Assembly (NCBI GenBank): GCA_036557785.1
Contig: DATBGZ010000048.1
Coordinates: forward strand, 1 to 38,668
Source: DATBGZ01 sp036557785
GTDB lineage: Bacteria; Actinomycetota; Actinomycetes; Mycobacteriales; Micromonosporaceae
Direction: 5' to 3'
Length of the DNA stretch: 38,668 nucleotides
Shown here in pieces: positions 1-8,012 of this stretch. The translations under genes were made by a program, and so were the position numbers. The number at the start of each line of letters is the position of its first letter. The first letter of the stretch is position 1. The notes beneath the pieces are model-generated. The model was given only the letters and a program-made list of their open reading frames with translations. It did not search any database and was not told where the DNA came from.

Positions 1-138
1 ACCGCACACACCTACATCGGCATCCACCAGGACCACAACACCTGCAAGGACATCACCCCACCACCACGCCAACCCCAACCCAAGCCCGATCCCCCACCCC
101 CAGCCACCAACCCCATCGACGAGATCCCACCCTTCTGA
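1..138 (+). CDS. C-terminal end of an unidentified protein (5' part outside window)
   Basis: Frame 1 is open from the first base to a TGA at 136-138, giving 45 residues. They consist of a short His/Cys-containing stretch (HTYIGIHQDHNTCKD), a proline-rich linker and an acidic-hydrophobic tip, DEIPPF. The tip resembles the C-terminal peptide of single-stranded DNA-binding proteins (DDIPF type), which docks partner proteins, but no OB-fold is visible because the rest lies outside the window. The CAA/CCA-rich codon use differs somewhat from the following genes. I do not recognise the family; coding status is inferred only from the open frame and codon bias. Confidence 0.5.
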   Translation, partial: TAHTYIGIHQDHNTCKDITPPPRQPQPKPDPPPPATNPIDEIPPF

Positions 139-182
139 TCCGGCGCGTGGCGTGCGGCTTGATGAGGCGGAAACCCCAAGCA

Positions 183-512
183 CTACTTCGGGGGGCGCGT
201 GGCGGCGTAGGTGAGTCCGCGGTCCACCCAGCGGGCGAGCTCGCGGGCCGCGCCCGGGCCGGACGCGTCGACGAGCAGCCACCCCGTCATCGGTCGGCCG
301 GTCATGTCGAACGGGCGGACGGCCGGCTCGGGGAGCAGGGCCCCGTGCTGTTCGGGGTCGACACGCACGAGGAGGGCGTCGCGGTGCACGCCCACGGCAA
401 GGTTGCCGTTGAGCAGCATCGCCAACCCGCCGAACATCTTCTTCTCGGTGAGCCCGGCCTTCACGCTGACCAGGTCCCGAAGCCGTGTTGCCAGCTCATC
501 GTCGTACGCCAC
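183..512 (-). CDS. TfoX N-terminal domain protein
   Basis: A 109-residue single-domain protein of the TfoX_N type. The family hallmark TEKKMFGGLAMLLNGNLAVGV lies near the N-terminus and is followed by the typical 'LLVRVDPEQH...PFDMTGRPMTGW' region. In gamma-proteobacteria TfoX regulates competence; stand-alone actinobacterial TfoX_N proteins have no assigned role. I chose the GTG at 512 because GGGAG sits 6 nt upstream and the resulting MAYDDELA start matches the family. An in-frame ATG at 554 would add 14 poorly conserved residues. It faces away from the left-end gene and is divergent from the phosphotransferase at 657. Confidence 0.85.
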   Translation of the reverse strand: MAYDDELATRLRDLVSVKAGLTEKKMFGGLAMLLNGNLAVGVHRDALLVRVDPEQHGALLPEPAVRPFDMTGRPMTGWLLVDASGPGAARELARWVDRGLTYAATRPPK

Positions 513-656
513 GCCAGACTCCCGCTGTCCGCGCCGATTCTCGTCCGTCAGCATAGGGACTCACGCCATCAAACCAATCTGCAAGCCGGCTGCAAAGTCG
601 CACTGCATCCTGTCAGTACGGCGGGCGCGACGAGCAGGCTCGGAGGAGGTACGGAC

Positions 657-1658
657 GTGGGCACGTTGACGTTGGTCCCGCGTCACGTGGCGGCCTCGGT
701 GGACGAGCTGCTTGCCGGCGCCGAGCGCAGGACGCAGATGGCCAAACACGCTGACTCGCTGTCGGGCTCGCGCTTTGAGCGGGTGAGCGTGGCGGGACAA
801 CCGTGCATCGTGAAGTACCTCGGGTTTGAGGAGGACTGGCTCGCCCGGGCCCTGGGTGACCGTGACTGCTGGGCGCTGACGCTGTGGCGCACGGGCCTGC
901 TCGACTGCCTGCCCGACTGCATTGATCACACGATCCTCGGCATGGCAGCCGAGGCGGGCGGCACGGTGGCGGTGCTCATGCGTGACGTGAGCAAGTCGTT
1001 GGTGTCATCCGGATCCGATGCCATGGCCGCCCGGGACCATCGCCAGTTCCTGGACCACATGGCGCGGATGCACGCCAGATTCTGGGGGTTCGAGGACCGG
1101 TACGGGCTGCTCGGGCCGGGGGCGCGGTATCAGGCACTGACCCCGCAGACGGGTGTACGCGAGCAGGCGCGTGGCGGCGCGGATCCGGTTCCATCGATGC
1201 TGGTCGCGATGTGGCGCGCGTTGCGTGCGTCGGCGCCCGAAGCCCATGACCTGGCGCTGGCCCTGGTCACCGATCCCGCGCCGCTGGTCACCGCGCTCGC
1301 GCAGACCCCAGCCACGTTCATCCACGGGGACTGGAAGGCGGGCAACCTCGGGGTGAGTCCCGAGGGGCGCACGATCCTGCTCGACTGGGGATGGCCTGGC
1401 CGGGCGGGGCCGCTGGTGGACCTCGGCTGGTATCTGGCCGTCAACTGTGACCGGCTGCCAGAGTCCAAAGAGGACACGATCCAGGGGTACCGGCGGCGCC
1501 TGGAGCACCACGGCATCGCCACCGCGAGCTGGTTCGAGCGCCAGCTCGACCTCGCTCTGCTCGGTAGCTTCCTGCAGCTCGGCTGGTCGAAGTCGGGCGC
1601 CGAGCTGCAGTGGTGGCTGCCACGCATCGTGCCCGTTGGGCGTGAGCTGCTCGCATGA
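657..1658 (+). CDS. Aminoglycoside phosphotransferase-like (APH/choline kinase fold) protein
   Basis: A 333-residue small-molecule kinase of the APH fold. The catalytic loop is visible as HGDWKAGN near residue 223, and a metal-binding DW (LLDWGW) lies about 20 residues later. The conserved Asp and Asn of the loop and the DFG-like Asp are all present, so it is probably active; the substrate cannot be read. The GTG at 657 is chosen because a perfect AGGAGGT (644-650) lies 6 nt before it; the longer upstream open frame is antisense to the TfoX gene and unlikely to be coding. Its stop overlaps the methyltransferase start by 4 bp (ATGA), so the two are translationally coupled and may act on the same metabolite. 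Confidence 0.85.
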   Translation: MGTLTLVPRHVAASVDELLAGAERRTQMAKHADSLSGSRFERVSVAGQPCIVKYLGFEEDWLARALGDRDCWALTLWRTGLLDCLPDCIDHTILGMAAEAGGTVAVLMRDVSKSLVSSGSDAMAARDHRQFLDHMARMHARFWGFEDRYGLLGPGARYQALTPQTGVREQARGGADPVPSMLVAMWRALRASAPEAHDLALALVTDPAPLVTALAQTPATFIHGDWKAGNLGVSPEGRTILLDWGWPGRAGPLVDLGWYLAVNCDRLPESKEDTIQGYRRRLEHHGIATASWFERQLDLALLGSFLQLGWSKSGAELQWWLPRIVPVGRELLA

Positions 1659-2464
1659 CCGAGCGCCGCGAAGACCGTCGGGCAGGCGTGGCCGGCGCCA
1701 TGCGCGCGGCGTACCGCGACGGGGCGGCCTGGCGACGGGGACCGCATGTGGTGTACCGGCGCTTCGCCGCCGCTGCCGTCGCGACCGTGGACCGGAACAT
1801 CGCCGGTCTGACCACTGTGGACGCTGGCGCCGGAACGGGTGCGATGGGCGAGGAGCTCGCCGCGCGTGGAGCACGGGTGGTCTACACGGACCGGGAGCCC
1901 GCGATGCTGCGCGAGGCACCGGCACCCCGGCTCCTCTGCGACATCACGGCACTCGGCCTGCGCGACCACAGTGTCGACCTCGCGGTCGCGGGTTTCGTGC
2001 TGTCGCATGTGGACGAGCCGAGCCGGGCCATGGCCGAGCTGGCGCGGGTGACCCGACGCGATGGGCTCGTCGTCGCGACCGGATTCCCCGCCGGTCAGGG
2101 GCATCCGGTCAAGGAAGCCGTCGACGCCGTGCTCGCGGACTTCGGCTACGGGCCGCCGGCGTGGTACCTGCGGCTGAAGCGGGCCGGCGAGGCGCGGGTG
2201 GGCGATCCCGCCGCGCTCGCGGCACTCTCCGGTACCGCGGGGCTGCGGGCCGTACGGGTTGCGTGCCTGGAGGTTGCGCTGGCTGGGCTGACGGCGGAAT
2301 CCATCGTGGCGTGGCGGCTCGGCATGGCTCAGATCGCGCCCTTCGTCTCGCGGCTTCCGGCCGGTCGGCGCGAGGCACTCATGGCGCAGGCACAGACCGC
2401 GCTCTCGTCGGCGGCACTGGCGCAGCCGGTCCAGGTGCTGGTCCTGACGGGTGAGCCTCGGTGA
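1655..2464 (+). CDS. Class I SAM-dependent methyltransferase
   Basis: A 269-residue protein with a Rossmann methyltransferase core. Motif I is VDAGAGTGAMGEE at about residues 55-67, an acidic residue follows in VVYTDREP, and the post-II region GFVLSHVDEPSRAMAELARV is typical of UbiE/Methyltransf_11 enzymes. The N-terminal segment (AYRDGAAWRRGPHVVYRRFA) resembles small-molecule methyltransferases. It overlaps the upstream kinase by 4 bp. Its last 86 bp overlap, in convergent orientation, the 3' end of the regulator on the other strand. Substrate unknown. Confidence 0.85.
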   Translation: MTERREDRRAGVAGAMRAAYRDGAAWRRGPHVVYRRFAAAAVATVDRNIAGLTTVDAGAGTGAMGEELAARGARVVYTDREPAMLREAPAPRLLCDITALGLRDHSVDLAVAGFVLSHVDEPSRAMAELARVTRRDGLVVATGFPAGQGHPVKEAVDAVLADFGYGPPAWYLRLKRAGEARVGDPAALAALSGTAGLRAVRVACLEVALAGLTAESIVAWRLGMAQIAPFVSRLPAGRREALMAQAQTALSSAALAQPVQVLVLTGEPR

Positions 2465-5400
2465 GCATCGACGCGACCAGCGCCTCCCGCTCGCGCTGCG
2501 CCGTCGCCCGGCGGCTGGCGAGTTCTCGCAGGCGCGGTGAGTCGAACCGCCGGGTCAGATCGTCGGTGAGCCACCAGGCTTCCAGCGGGGCGACCCACTC
2601 GAGCTCGGATACGTCGTCCTCGATGTCGGCGAATGTAGTGGGGTTGGCCGCGGCCGCAAGGAGACGGGCGAGCACGACGTAGCGTGGCAGCGGTAATGCC
2701 GTTGCGGCCGCCAGCACGTCGTGCGCGGCGGCCAGGGCCTGGTCGTTCTCGCCGCGGGCCAGGGCGAGCCGTCCCGCGAGCAGGCGACGGCGCAGCGCAT
2801 GCCGCCACGCGAACGGGCGAGGGCTCGGGGCTTCGTGCTCCTCGCGGGCGAGCAACTCTGCGGCCCCATCCAGGTCGTGCGCCCGCAGCCTGCCGTCTGC
2901 CAGGCCATGCATCGCGTCCGCGATCGGCTCACCCATGCCGAGCTGGTCCAGCGAGATCTCGTACGCCGCGGTGTTGCAAGCGTCGGCCGCCTCGGTGGCA
3001 CCGGTGTTGCGCAGGATGAACGCCCTGGTGTTGTTCGCCCGGGCCGAGAAACGGGGGGTGCCCTGTCCGGCGGCCGACGCGTTCACCGCGTCGAGTTCCG
3101 TCAGTGCCGCGGTGACGTCGCCCAGCGCCGCGTGGGCGGCGGCCGCGGCGAGATGACGGTGGGGCAGCATGAACGGATGCCGCTCGCGGCGGACCACCGT
3201 CGGGTCGGCGAGGGCCTCGAGCGCCCGGTCGGGGTGGCCCTGGTCGACCAGCACCGGTGCGGACCAGATGCCGACCAGCGCCCGCGTGCTCGGGGCGTCC
3301 ACCTCGCGAGCCTGAGTCAGCAGCGCCTGCGCGCCCGACAGGTCGCCGGTGACGTGCGCGCTGCGGCCGGCCAGCGCGTAGCAGCTCGAACGCACCTCGG
3401 TGTCGGTAGCCAGCCGCGCGCCCTTCTCGGCGAGACGACGGCATCGGCTCAGATCACGCAAGAGATACGCGGCGATGCCCGCGGCCTCGAGCGCGTCCGC
3501 GGTCGGTCCGGCCCCCAGCGCCTGTTCGGCATCGGCGGCGGCCTGCGCGAAGTGTCCGGCCGGCAGCGCGGCCCGCGCCCGCCGCACTCGCAGCTCCGGG
3601 GAATCGTCCAGCTCGATCGCGGCGGTGAGGTGACGCAGCGCCTCGTCGTGGTCGAAGCGTGCCGCGGCGGCCTCGCCCGCAGTCGCCAGGGCCTGGGCGG
3701 CGAGTGCCCGATCGCCTCCCCCGAGAGCGAAGTGAGCCACGAGCAGCGGGTCGGCCCGGTCGCCGCGAGCGGCCAGGGACCGCGCCGCCTGCCGATGCAG
3801 CAGACAGCGTCGGCCGACCCCGATGTCCGCGCGCAGCGCATCCTGGATCAGCTGATGGCGGAAGGCGAATCCCGTCTCCCGCTCGACCAGCAGATGCCGG
3901 CGCACGCCCTCCTCGAGGTGATCCAGCAGTACGGCTGGCGGTTCACCCAGTACGGCGCCGAGCAGGTCAAGGTCCACAGTGGACCCCAGGACCGCGGCCG
4001 CGCGAAGCGTCGCGCCGGCCGGACCCGCCCGGTCACAGCGTTCGGCCACCGATGCCCGGATCGACTCGGGCAGGGCGCCGGCGGCCGCTTCGCCCAGCTC
4101 GACGAGGAACAGCGGGTGCCCACCGCTGCGTGCGAGCAGGTCCACCGCACGGTCAGCGCCGACGATGGCGGTGACCGCAGCCAGGTCCAGGGGTCCCAGC
4201 TTGACCGTACGGTCGGCCGGCAGGGCGACTCGCTCCTCGCCGCGGCTGGCCAACACGACGAGCAGCGGGAGGTGGTGCAGCCGCGTGGCAACCCGCCCGA
4301 GCCAGGTGAGGGTCGTGCTGTCCACCCAGTGGGCATCGTCGATCAGGATGACGACCGGGCGGCCGCCGGCCAGCCGCTCGAGTGCGGTGTCGAGGGCGGC
4401 GAGCAGGAGTGCCAGGCCGGTGCCCGGATCGCCGGCCGCGGCCAGGGTGCCCGCGCCGTCGTGGGGCACGGCACCGGCGGAGAGCGGTCCGAGGAACGCG
4501 GCCAGGAGCTCGGATGGTCCATTCAGGACGGTCGCGGTCGAGTCCGGACCGACCCGGCGCAGGTGCTCGGTGAGGGCGTCCAGCAGTGGCTGCAGCGGAA
4601 GCCGCCGGCCCAGCTCGGATCCGGTTGCGCGCAGGAGTATGGCTGCCTCCGGCAGGGCGCCTGCGAAGGCCTCCAGGAGCCGGGTCTTACCGATGCCGGC
4701 CTCACCCTGGACCAGCACCCGCACGGCTCGGCCCGCGGCGGCGTCGGTGTACGCGGCGGCGAGCATGGCGAGCTGCAGATCCCGCCCGGGCAGGCGTCCT
4801 GGCGCGACCAACGGTGCGGGAGTGAAGGTCTCGCCCCGCAGCAACGCGACATGCAGCGCCGCGGTCGCCGGCTGTGTGTCGACGCCGAGCTCGTCGCGCA
4901 AGCGGTCGGCGAACTCGGCGTAGGCACTCAAGGCGCGGGCCGGGCGATCCGACTGTGCGAGCGCCGTCATCAGTACCCGCAGCGCCGCCTCGTGGTACGG
5001 CTCGGCGGCCAGTACCTGCTCCGCATGTTCCACCGCAGCCCAGGGGTCGGCGACCGCGAGCGCGACCTCGGCCGCGACCTGCCGCGCTTCGACGCGGGTG
5101 CGCTCTGTGGCGCTGCGCTGCGCGTCGAGCCACGGGGCGTCCGGTTCGTCGTCGAGCAACGCGCCGCGGTCGAGCGCGAGGGCGGCGTCGGCGGCGGTCC
5201 GCGCCGGCGTGAGGCTGCCGCTGGCGAGGCGGCGGCGCGCCTCGGCCGCGAGCTCCGCCACGGCATCCACGTCCAACCAGTCGAGCCGTACTGCGTATCC
5301 GCCCCCCACGCGGGGCAACCGATCCGCCCCGATGACCGCACGGACCCGGCTCACGAGCACCGATATCTGCTCGCTCGGCCGGCCCGGTGGGTTGCCATCG

Positions 5401-5585
5401 GGCCAGATGGCCTCGACCAGCTCACGCGTCGACACCGGGCGCCCGCGACCGAGAGCGAGCCGGGCGAACAGCACCCGTGCCTTGCGGCTGCCCAGACGCG
5501 CCAGCTCGATGTCATCGATGCTCATCGACCCGAGCAGGCGCACGCGCAGCGAGTCGGGCGGTTGGAACGGCTGAGGGCCGAGCAT
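2379..5585 (-). CDS. SARP-like BTAD/AAA ATPase transcriptional regulator with TPR-like C-terminus
   Basis: A 1068-residue regulator of the AfsR/SARP-related class. Residues about 13-105 form an OmpR-type winged helix (LGSRKARVLFARL, then STRELVEAIWPDG). About 110-250 is the bacterial transcriptional activation (BTAD) helical domain. An AAA/NACHT-like ATPase follows, with Walker A GEAGIGKT near 295 and Walker B VVILIDDAH near 412. The remaining roughly 450 residues are Ala/Leu-rich helical repeats, probably TPR. No LuxR HTH is seen at the C-terminus. I start at the ATG at 5585 because a TGTAAT -10 hexamer lies just 6 nt upstream, as for a leaderless transcript, and the DNA-binding domain begins right after. 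It is divergent from the cupin gene, a likely target. Confidence 0.88.
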   Translation of the reverse strand: MLGPQPFQPPDSLRVRLLGSMSIDDIELARLGSRKARVLFARLALGRGRPVSTRELVEAIWPDGNPPGRPSEQISVLVSRVRAVIGADRLPRVGGGYAVRLDWLDVDAVAELAAEARRRLASGSLTPARTAADAALALDRGALLDDEPDAPWLDAQRSATERTRVEARQVAAEVALAVADPWAAVEHAEQVLAAEPYHEAALRVLMTALAQSDRPARALSAYAEFADRLRDELGVDTQPATAALHVALLRGETFTPAPLVAPGRLPGRDLQLAMLAAAYTDAAAGRAVRVLVQGEAGIGKTRLLEAFAGALPEAAILLRATGSELGRRLPLQPLLDALTEHLRRVGPDSTATVLNGPSELLAAFLGPLSAGAVPHDGAGTLAAAGDPGTGLALLLAALDTALERLAGGRPVVILIDDAHWVDSTTLTWLGRVATRLHHLPLLVVLASRGEERVALPADRTVKLGPLDLAAVTAIVGADRAVDLLARSGGHPLFLVELGEAAAGALPESIRASVAERCDRAGPAGATLRAAAVLGSTVDLDLLGAVLGEPPAVLLDHLEEGVRRHLLVERETGFAFRHQLIQDALRADIGVGRRCLLHRQAARSLAARGDRADPLLVAHFALGGGDRALAAQALATAGEAAAARFDHDEALRHLTAAIELDDSPELRVRRARAALPAGHFAQAAADAEQALGAGPTADALEAAGIAAYLLRDLSRCRRLAEKGARLATDTEVRSSCYALAGRSAHVTGDLSGAQALLTQAREVDAPSTRALVGIWSAPVLVDQGHPDRALEALADPTVVRRERHPFMLPHRHLAAAAAHAALGDVTAALTELDAVNASAAGQGTPRFSARANNTRAFILRNTGATEAADACNTAAYEISLDQLGMGEPIADAMHGLADGRLRAHDLDGAAELLAREEHEAPSPRPFAWRHALRRRLLAGRLALARGENDQALAAAHDVLAAATALPLPRYVVLARLLAAAANPTTFADIEDDVSELEWVAPLEAWWLTDDLTRRFDSPRLRELASRRATAQREREALVASMLTEAHPSGPAPGPAAPVPPTRARSVPAP

Positions 5586-5591
5586 GGCGCT

Positions 5592-5618
5592 ATTACAGCA
5601 GACGGCCCAGCGCAGCAA
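5592..5618 (-). promoter_or_regulatory. Candidate leaderless promoter of the BTAD/AAA regulator
   Basis: On the minus strand a TGTAAT -10 element (5597-5592) is preceded at 15 nt by TTGCTG (5618-5613). The -10 is followed by only 6 nt before the ATG at 5585, and there is no Shine-Dalgarno sequence. This spacing is what leaderless actinobacterial promoters show. It is a motif match only. Confidence 0.45.
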
Positions 5619-5679
5619 GGATTCTGCAAGACCATCCGGCGATGCTCTGTCCCAACAGCTTCGTCGAGAGGAGATCGCG

Positions 5680-6045
5680 ATGTCCACCACCGAGAGCGCG
5701 GAACTGAAGACCTTCGCCAACCCGGACGAGACGCGCGCGTTCGAACGCGGGCAGGTGCAGCTGGTCACGATCGCGGGGACGCAGATCGGTCGGCTCAGGC
5801 TCGAGCCGGGGTGGCGCTGGTCGGACCACGTCAAGCCGATCGCCGGCACGCAGTGGTGCGAGGCACCGCACTTCCAGTACCACGTCTCGGGAACCATGCG
5901 CGTCCGGATGGCCGATGGCAGCGAGTTCGACGCGGTCGCGGGTGACGTCACGGCGTTGCCGTCGGGCCATGATGCCTGGGTCGTCGGCGACGAGCCGGTG
6001 GTCGTCGTCGACTGGTGGGGCGCCAGCAACTACGCCAAATCCTGA
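5680..6045 (+). CDS. Small cupin-domain protein
   Basis: A 121-residue single-domain cupin. A beta-rich core contains APHFQYHVSGTMRVRMADG, followed by the second cupin motif region DVTALPSGHDAWVVGDEP. His residues in PHFQYH and GHDAW could bind a metal, though the canonical motif is loose. The ATG at 5680 is chosen for the AGAGGAG Shine-Dalgarno (5667-5673), 6 nt upstream. It is divergent from the BTAD/AAA regulator across a 94-bp region and may be under its control. The ligand or reaction is unknown. Confidence 0.85.
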   Translation: MSTTESAELKTFANPDETRAFERGQVQLVTIAGTQIGRLRLEPGWRWSDHVKPIAGTQWCEAPHFQYHVSGTMRVRMADGSEFDAVAGDVTALPSGHDAWVVGDEPVVVVDWWGASNYAKS

Positions 6046-6175
6046 CGCGTCACGCCGGTCGCACGAGGAACCACCTGGCTGGCCCCGACTGCGATGGGTC
6101 AGCCGGTGATGTCGGAGGTGGCGGTCATCATGTCACCCGACAAACACCGGCACCGTATTCGGCGGAAGGGCTGGC

Positions 6176-7081
6176 ATGGCGGGTGAGTTCCTGACGACCG
6201 TCCTGGACCGCTTCGCGGTCAGCAGGTGGGAGGGCGCGCCGCGGCTCGAGTCCCGATCGGGCTCCCATGTGCTCCCCGTTCGCACGGCCGATGGGCGGTC
6301 GGCGTACCTCAAGGCCACGCCCGCCGCTCTCGGCCCTGCGGCGATCGAGGCCGCCCGCCGGGAACTGTGCTTCTACCGCGAGCTCGCGCCGGTCGCCGCG
6401 GTACGCACGCCGGCGCTGCTCGAGAGCGTCGATGACGAGCGGGGCGTCGCCGTCCTGCTCGAGGACGCCGACGAGCCCCGCGATGCTCCACAGTGGACGG
6501 TCAGGATGTGGGCCGACCTGGGCCGGGCGCTCGCTGCCCTGCACGCCATGCCGGTGCCAACGGGCGCGAGGTGGCGCCGCCCCAATGCGATGGGCGACCT
6601 GGATATCGAGCAGATCGGCGCCTTCTGGTCGACCAGCCTGCCAGAGGTGGCCCGGCTGCTCGACCGCCGCTGCGTGCTCGGGGAGCAGATGCGCGCGCTC
6701 CCACCCGTCTTCGTCCACGGGGACTGCCACACCGAGAACGTGACGGTCGCCGATGGCGCCCTCGTCTTCTGCGACTGGCAGTCGGCCGGGATCGGACGGC
6801 GCAGCGGCGACCTGGCCTTTCTCAGCGTCCGCGCCACACCGGCGGGCGTGTCAGTACCACCCGTCCTGCTCGATGCCTACGAGCGAAACTCCTCCTGCGA
6901 TCCGCTTCTCCTGCGCCGTGCGGTCATCGCCGAGGAACTGGCCATCCTCGTCTTCGAATGGCCGAACTACGCCGCCTTCGCCAACGCCGTGGGCATCGCC
7001 CGAGTCCAGCGCCGGACGCGAGAACTCGCCCGCCAGTGGCTGCGCACCGAGGCCTTGACTGCGGAGCCTCCGGGGGCCTAG
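6176..7081 (+). CDS. Aminoglycoside phosphotransferase-family protein
   Basis: A 301-residue APH-fold kinase. The N-lobe contains SAYLKATPAAL, with the likely ATP-contacting Lys, and RRELCFYRELAP. The catalytic loop is HGDCHTEN near residue 181, and the metal-binding Asp is in FCDWQSAG near 198. It is not closely similar to the phosphotransferase at 657, so it looks like an independent family member rather than a duplicate. Shine-Dalgarno GGAAGG (6164-6169) precedes the ATG. The 130-bp region before it holds no convincing gene. It is convergent with the FN3-like gene, with only 14 bp between stop codons. Confidence 0.87.
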   Translation: MAGEFLTTVLDRFAVSRWEGAPRLESRSGSHVLPVRTADGRSAYLKATPAALGPAAIEAARRELCFYRELAPVAAVRTPALLESVDDERGVAVLLEDADEPRDAPQWTVRMWADLGRALAALHAMPVPTGARWRRPNAMGDLDIEQIGAFWSTSLPEVARLLDRRCVLGEQMRALPPVFVHGDCHTENVTVADGALVFCDWQSAGIGRRSGDLAFLSVRATPAGVSVPPVLLDAYERNSSCDPLLLRRAVIAEELAILVFEWPNYAAFANAVGIARVQRRTRELARQWLRTEALTAEPPGA

Positions 7082-7088
7082 CCATCCG

Positions 7089-7106
7089 GCTCGGTTCATC
7101 CCGAGC
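7089..7106. terminator. Possible bidirectional hairpin between convergent genes
   Basis: A perfect 6-bp stem GCTCGG/CCGAGC with a 6-nt loop lies between the convergent stops of the phosphotransferase (7081) and the FN3-like gene (7096), and includes the stop codon of the latter. No U-tract follows, as is common in high-GC actinobacteria. Supported by position and symmetry only. Confidence 0.4.
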
Positions 7107-7761
7107 GGCTGCGGTCGGTACAGGCCCAGCCCCTCGTGGGGTAACCGCTGACGGGATTCGTCCAGGTGAACGGCACGACGGCGAAGCAGGTCGAGGCGTT
7201 GCGCGCAGCGGCGGATACCTCATGGCGCGTCGTACCGGCCGGCACGATATCGAGGAAGGTCATGCGTCCCTGCATCACGAAGATGGCGAATCCGTCTTCG
7301 TTGTTGGTGTTGTCCGTCCACTGCAGCACCACCTTGTCGCCGTTGCGCGTGGCGCTGAGGTGGGTGGGCATGCCGGGCGGCGGTCGGTTGCCGGCGTCGC
7401 GGCCCGGTCCGGTCCGGTCGAATCCGCCCGGCGACCCAGGCGTCCAGGTGGGGACCGGGTAACTACTGCCCGAGGGCGCGGCGGACGGGTTCGCGGACGT
7501 CGTCGAGCCGCCCGGCGTGGCGGAGTTCGTCGACCCCGGGCCGCCGAGATTGGCGTCGTTCGCCTCGGGGCTGCCCGGTCCACCGTTGATCGCGGCCCAG
7601 GCCACACCGCCCGCCACGAGCACGACGAGGACGCTGCCGGCAGCGATCGCGGGAACGCGGCGGATGCGCAACCGCTTACCCGAGAACCGGGTACGCAGAG
7701 AGTGGGTGGTGACTGCCTCACTGGACCTGTCCGGGGTGGCAGGCCCGGTCTTCTCGGTCAT
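7096..7761 (-). CDS. Membrane-anchored protein with extracellular FN3-like domain
   Basis: About 221 residues. A short cytoplasmic segment ends in Arg-rich RFSGKRLRIRR, followed by one transmembrane helix (AIAAGSVLVVLVAGGVAW). A Gly/Ser/Pro/Thr-rich linker of about 80 residues leads to a C-terminal fibronectin type III-like domain (HLSATRNGDKVVLQWTDNT...TTRHEVSAAARNASTCFAVV). The layout predicts one membrane anchor with the FN3 domain outside, often a carbohydrate or protein contact module in actinobacteria. The ATG at 7761 gives the cleanest start, but no good Shine-Dalgarno is seen; an ATG at 7830 is the alternative. Not recognised as a named family. Confidence 0.75.
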   Translation of the reverse strand: MTEKTGPATPDRSSEAVTTHSLRTRFSGKRLRIRRVPAIAAGSVLVVLVAGGVAWAAINGGPGSPEANDANLGGPGSTNSATPGGSTTSANPSAAPSGSSYPVPTWTPGSPGGFDRTGPGRDAGNRPPPGMPTHLSATRNGDKVVLQWTDNTNNEDGFAIFVMQGRMTFLDIVPAGTTRHEVSAAARNASTCFAVVPFTWTNPVSGYPTRGWACTDRSRSG

Positions 7762-8012
7762 GCCGGTGGATGTTACGGGTGGATCGTCGAGTCCGCGACC
7801 GGAGGACCGGCGTGTCGAGCCGCGTCTCATGAGGGGATGGCCGTGGTGCGCCGGACTAGCACGGCATCCGGCGAGTCGTCACCCACGGCCGCCTGCCCGT
7901 GACTCTCCGCTCGTCCGCGCCCAACGCCTGTCATCGTTTGCCCGTTCGCATGACCGGCACTAGCATGTTCGGGCGATGCCCTGTGAACAAATGGCCGGAT
8001 CGCGCTCAGCCG

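Noticed and set aside
2721..5945. A very long plus-strand open frame opposite the BTAD/AAA regulator
   Set aside because: Its translation is Arg/Gly/Gln-rich low-complexity sequence with no domain, while the minus-strand frame has clear winged-helix, BTAD and Walker motifs. It is a shadow caused by high GC.
6094..6186. Small 30-residue open frame before the second phosphotransferase
   Set aside because: No Shine-Dalgarno, basic unstructured sequence and overlap with the phosphotransferase start; nothing supports it as a gene.
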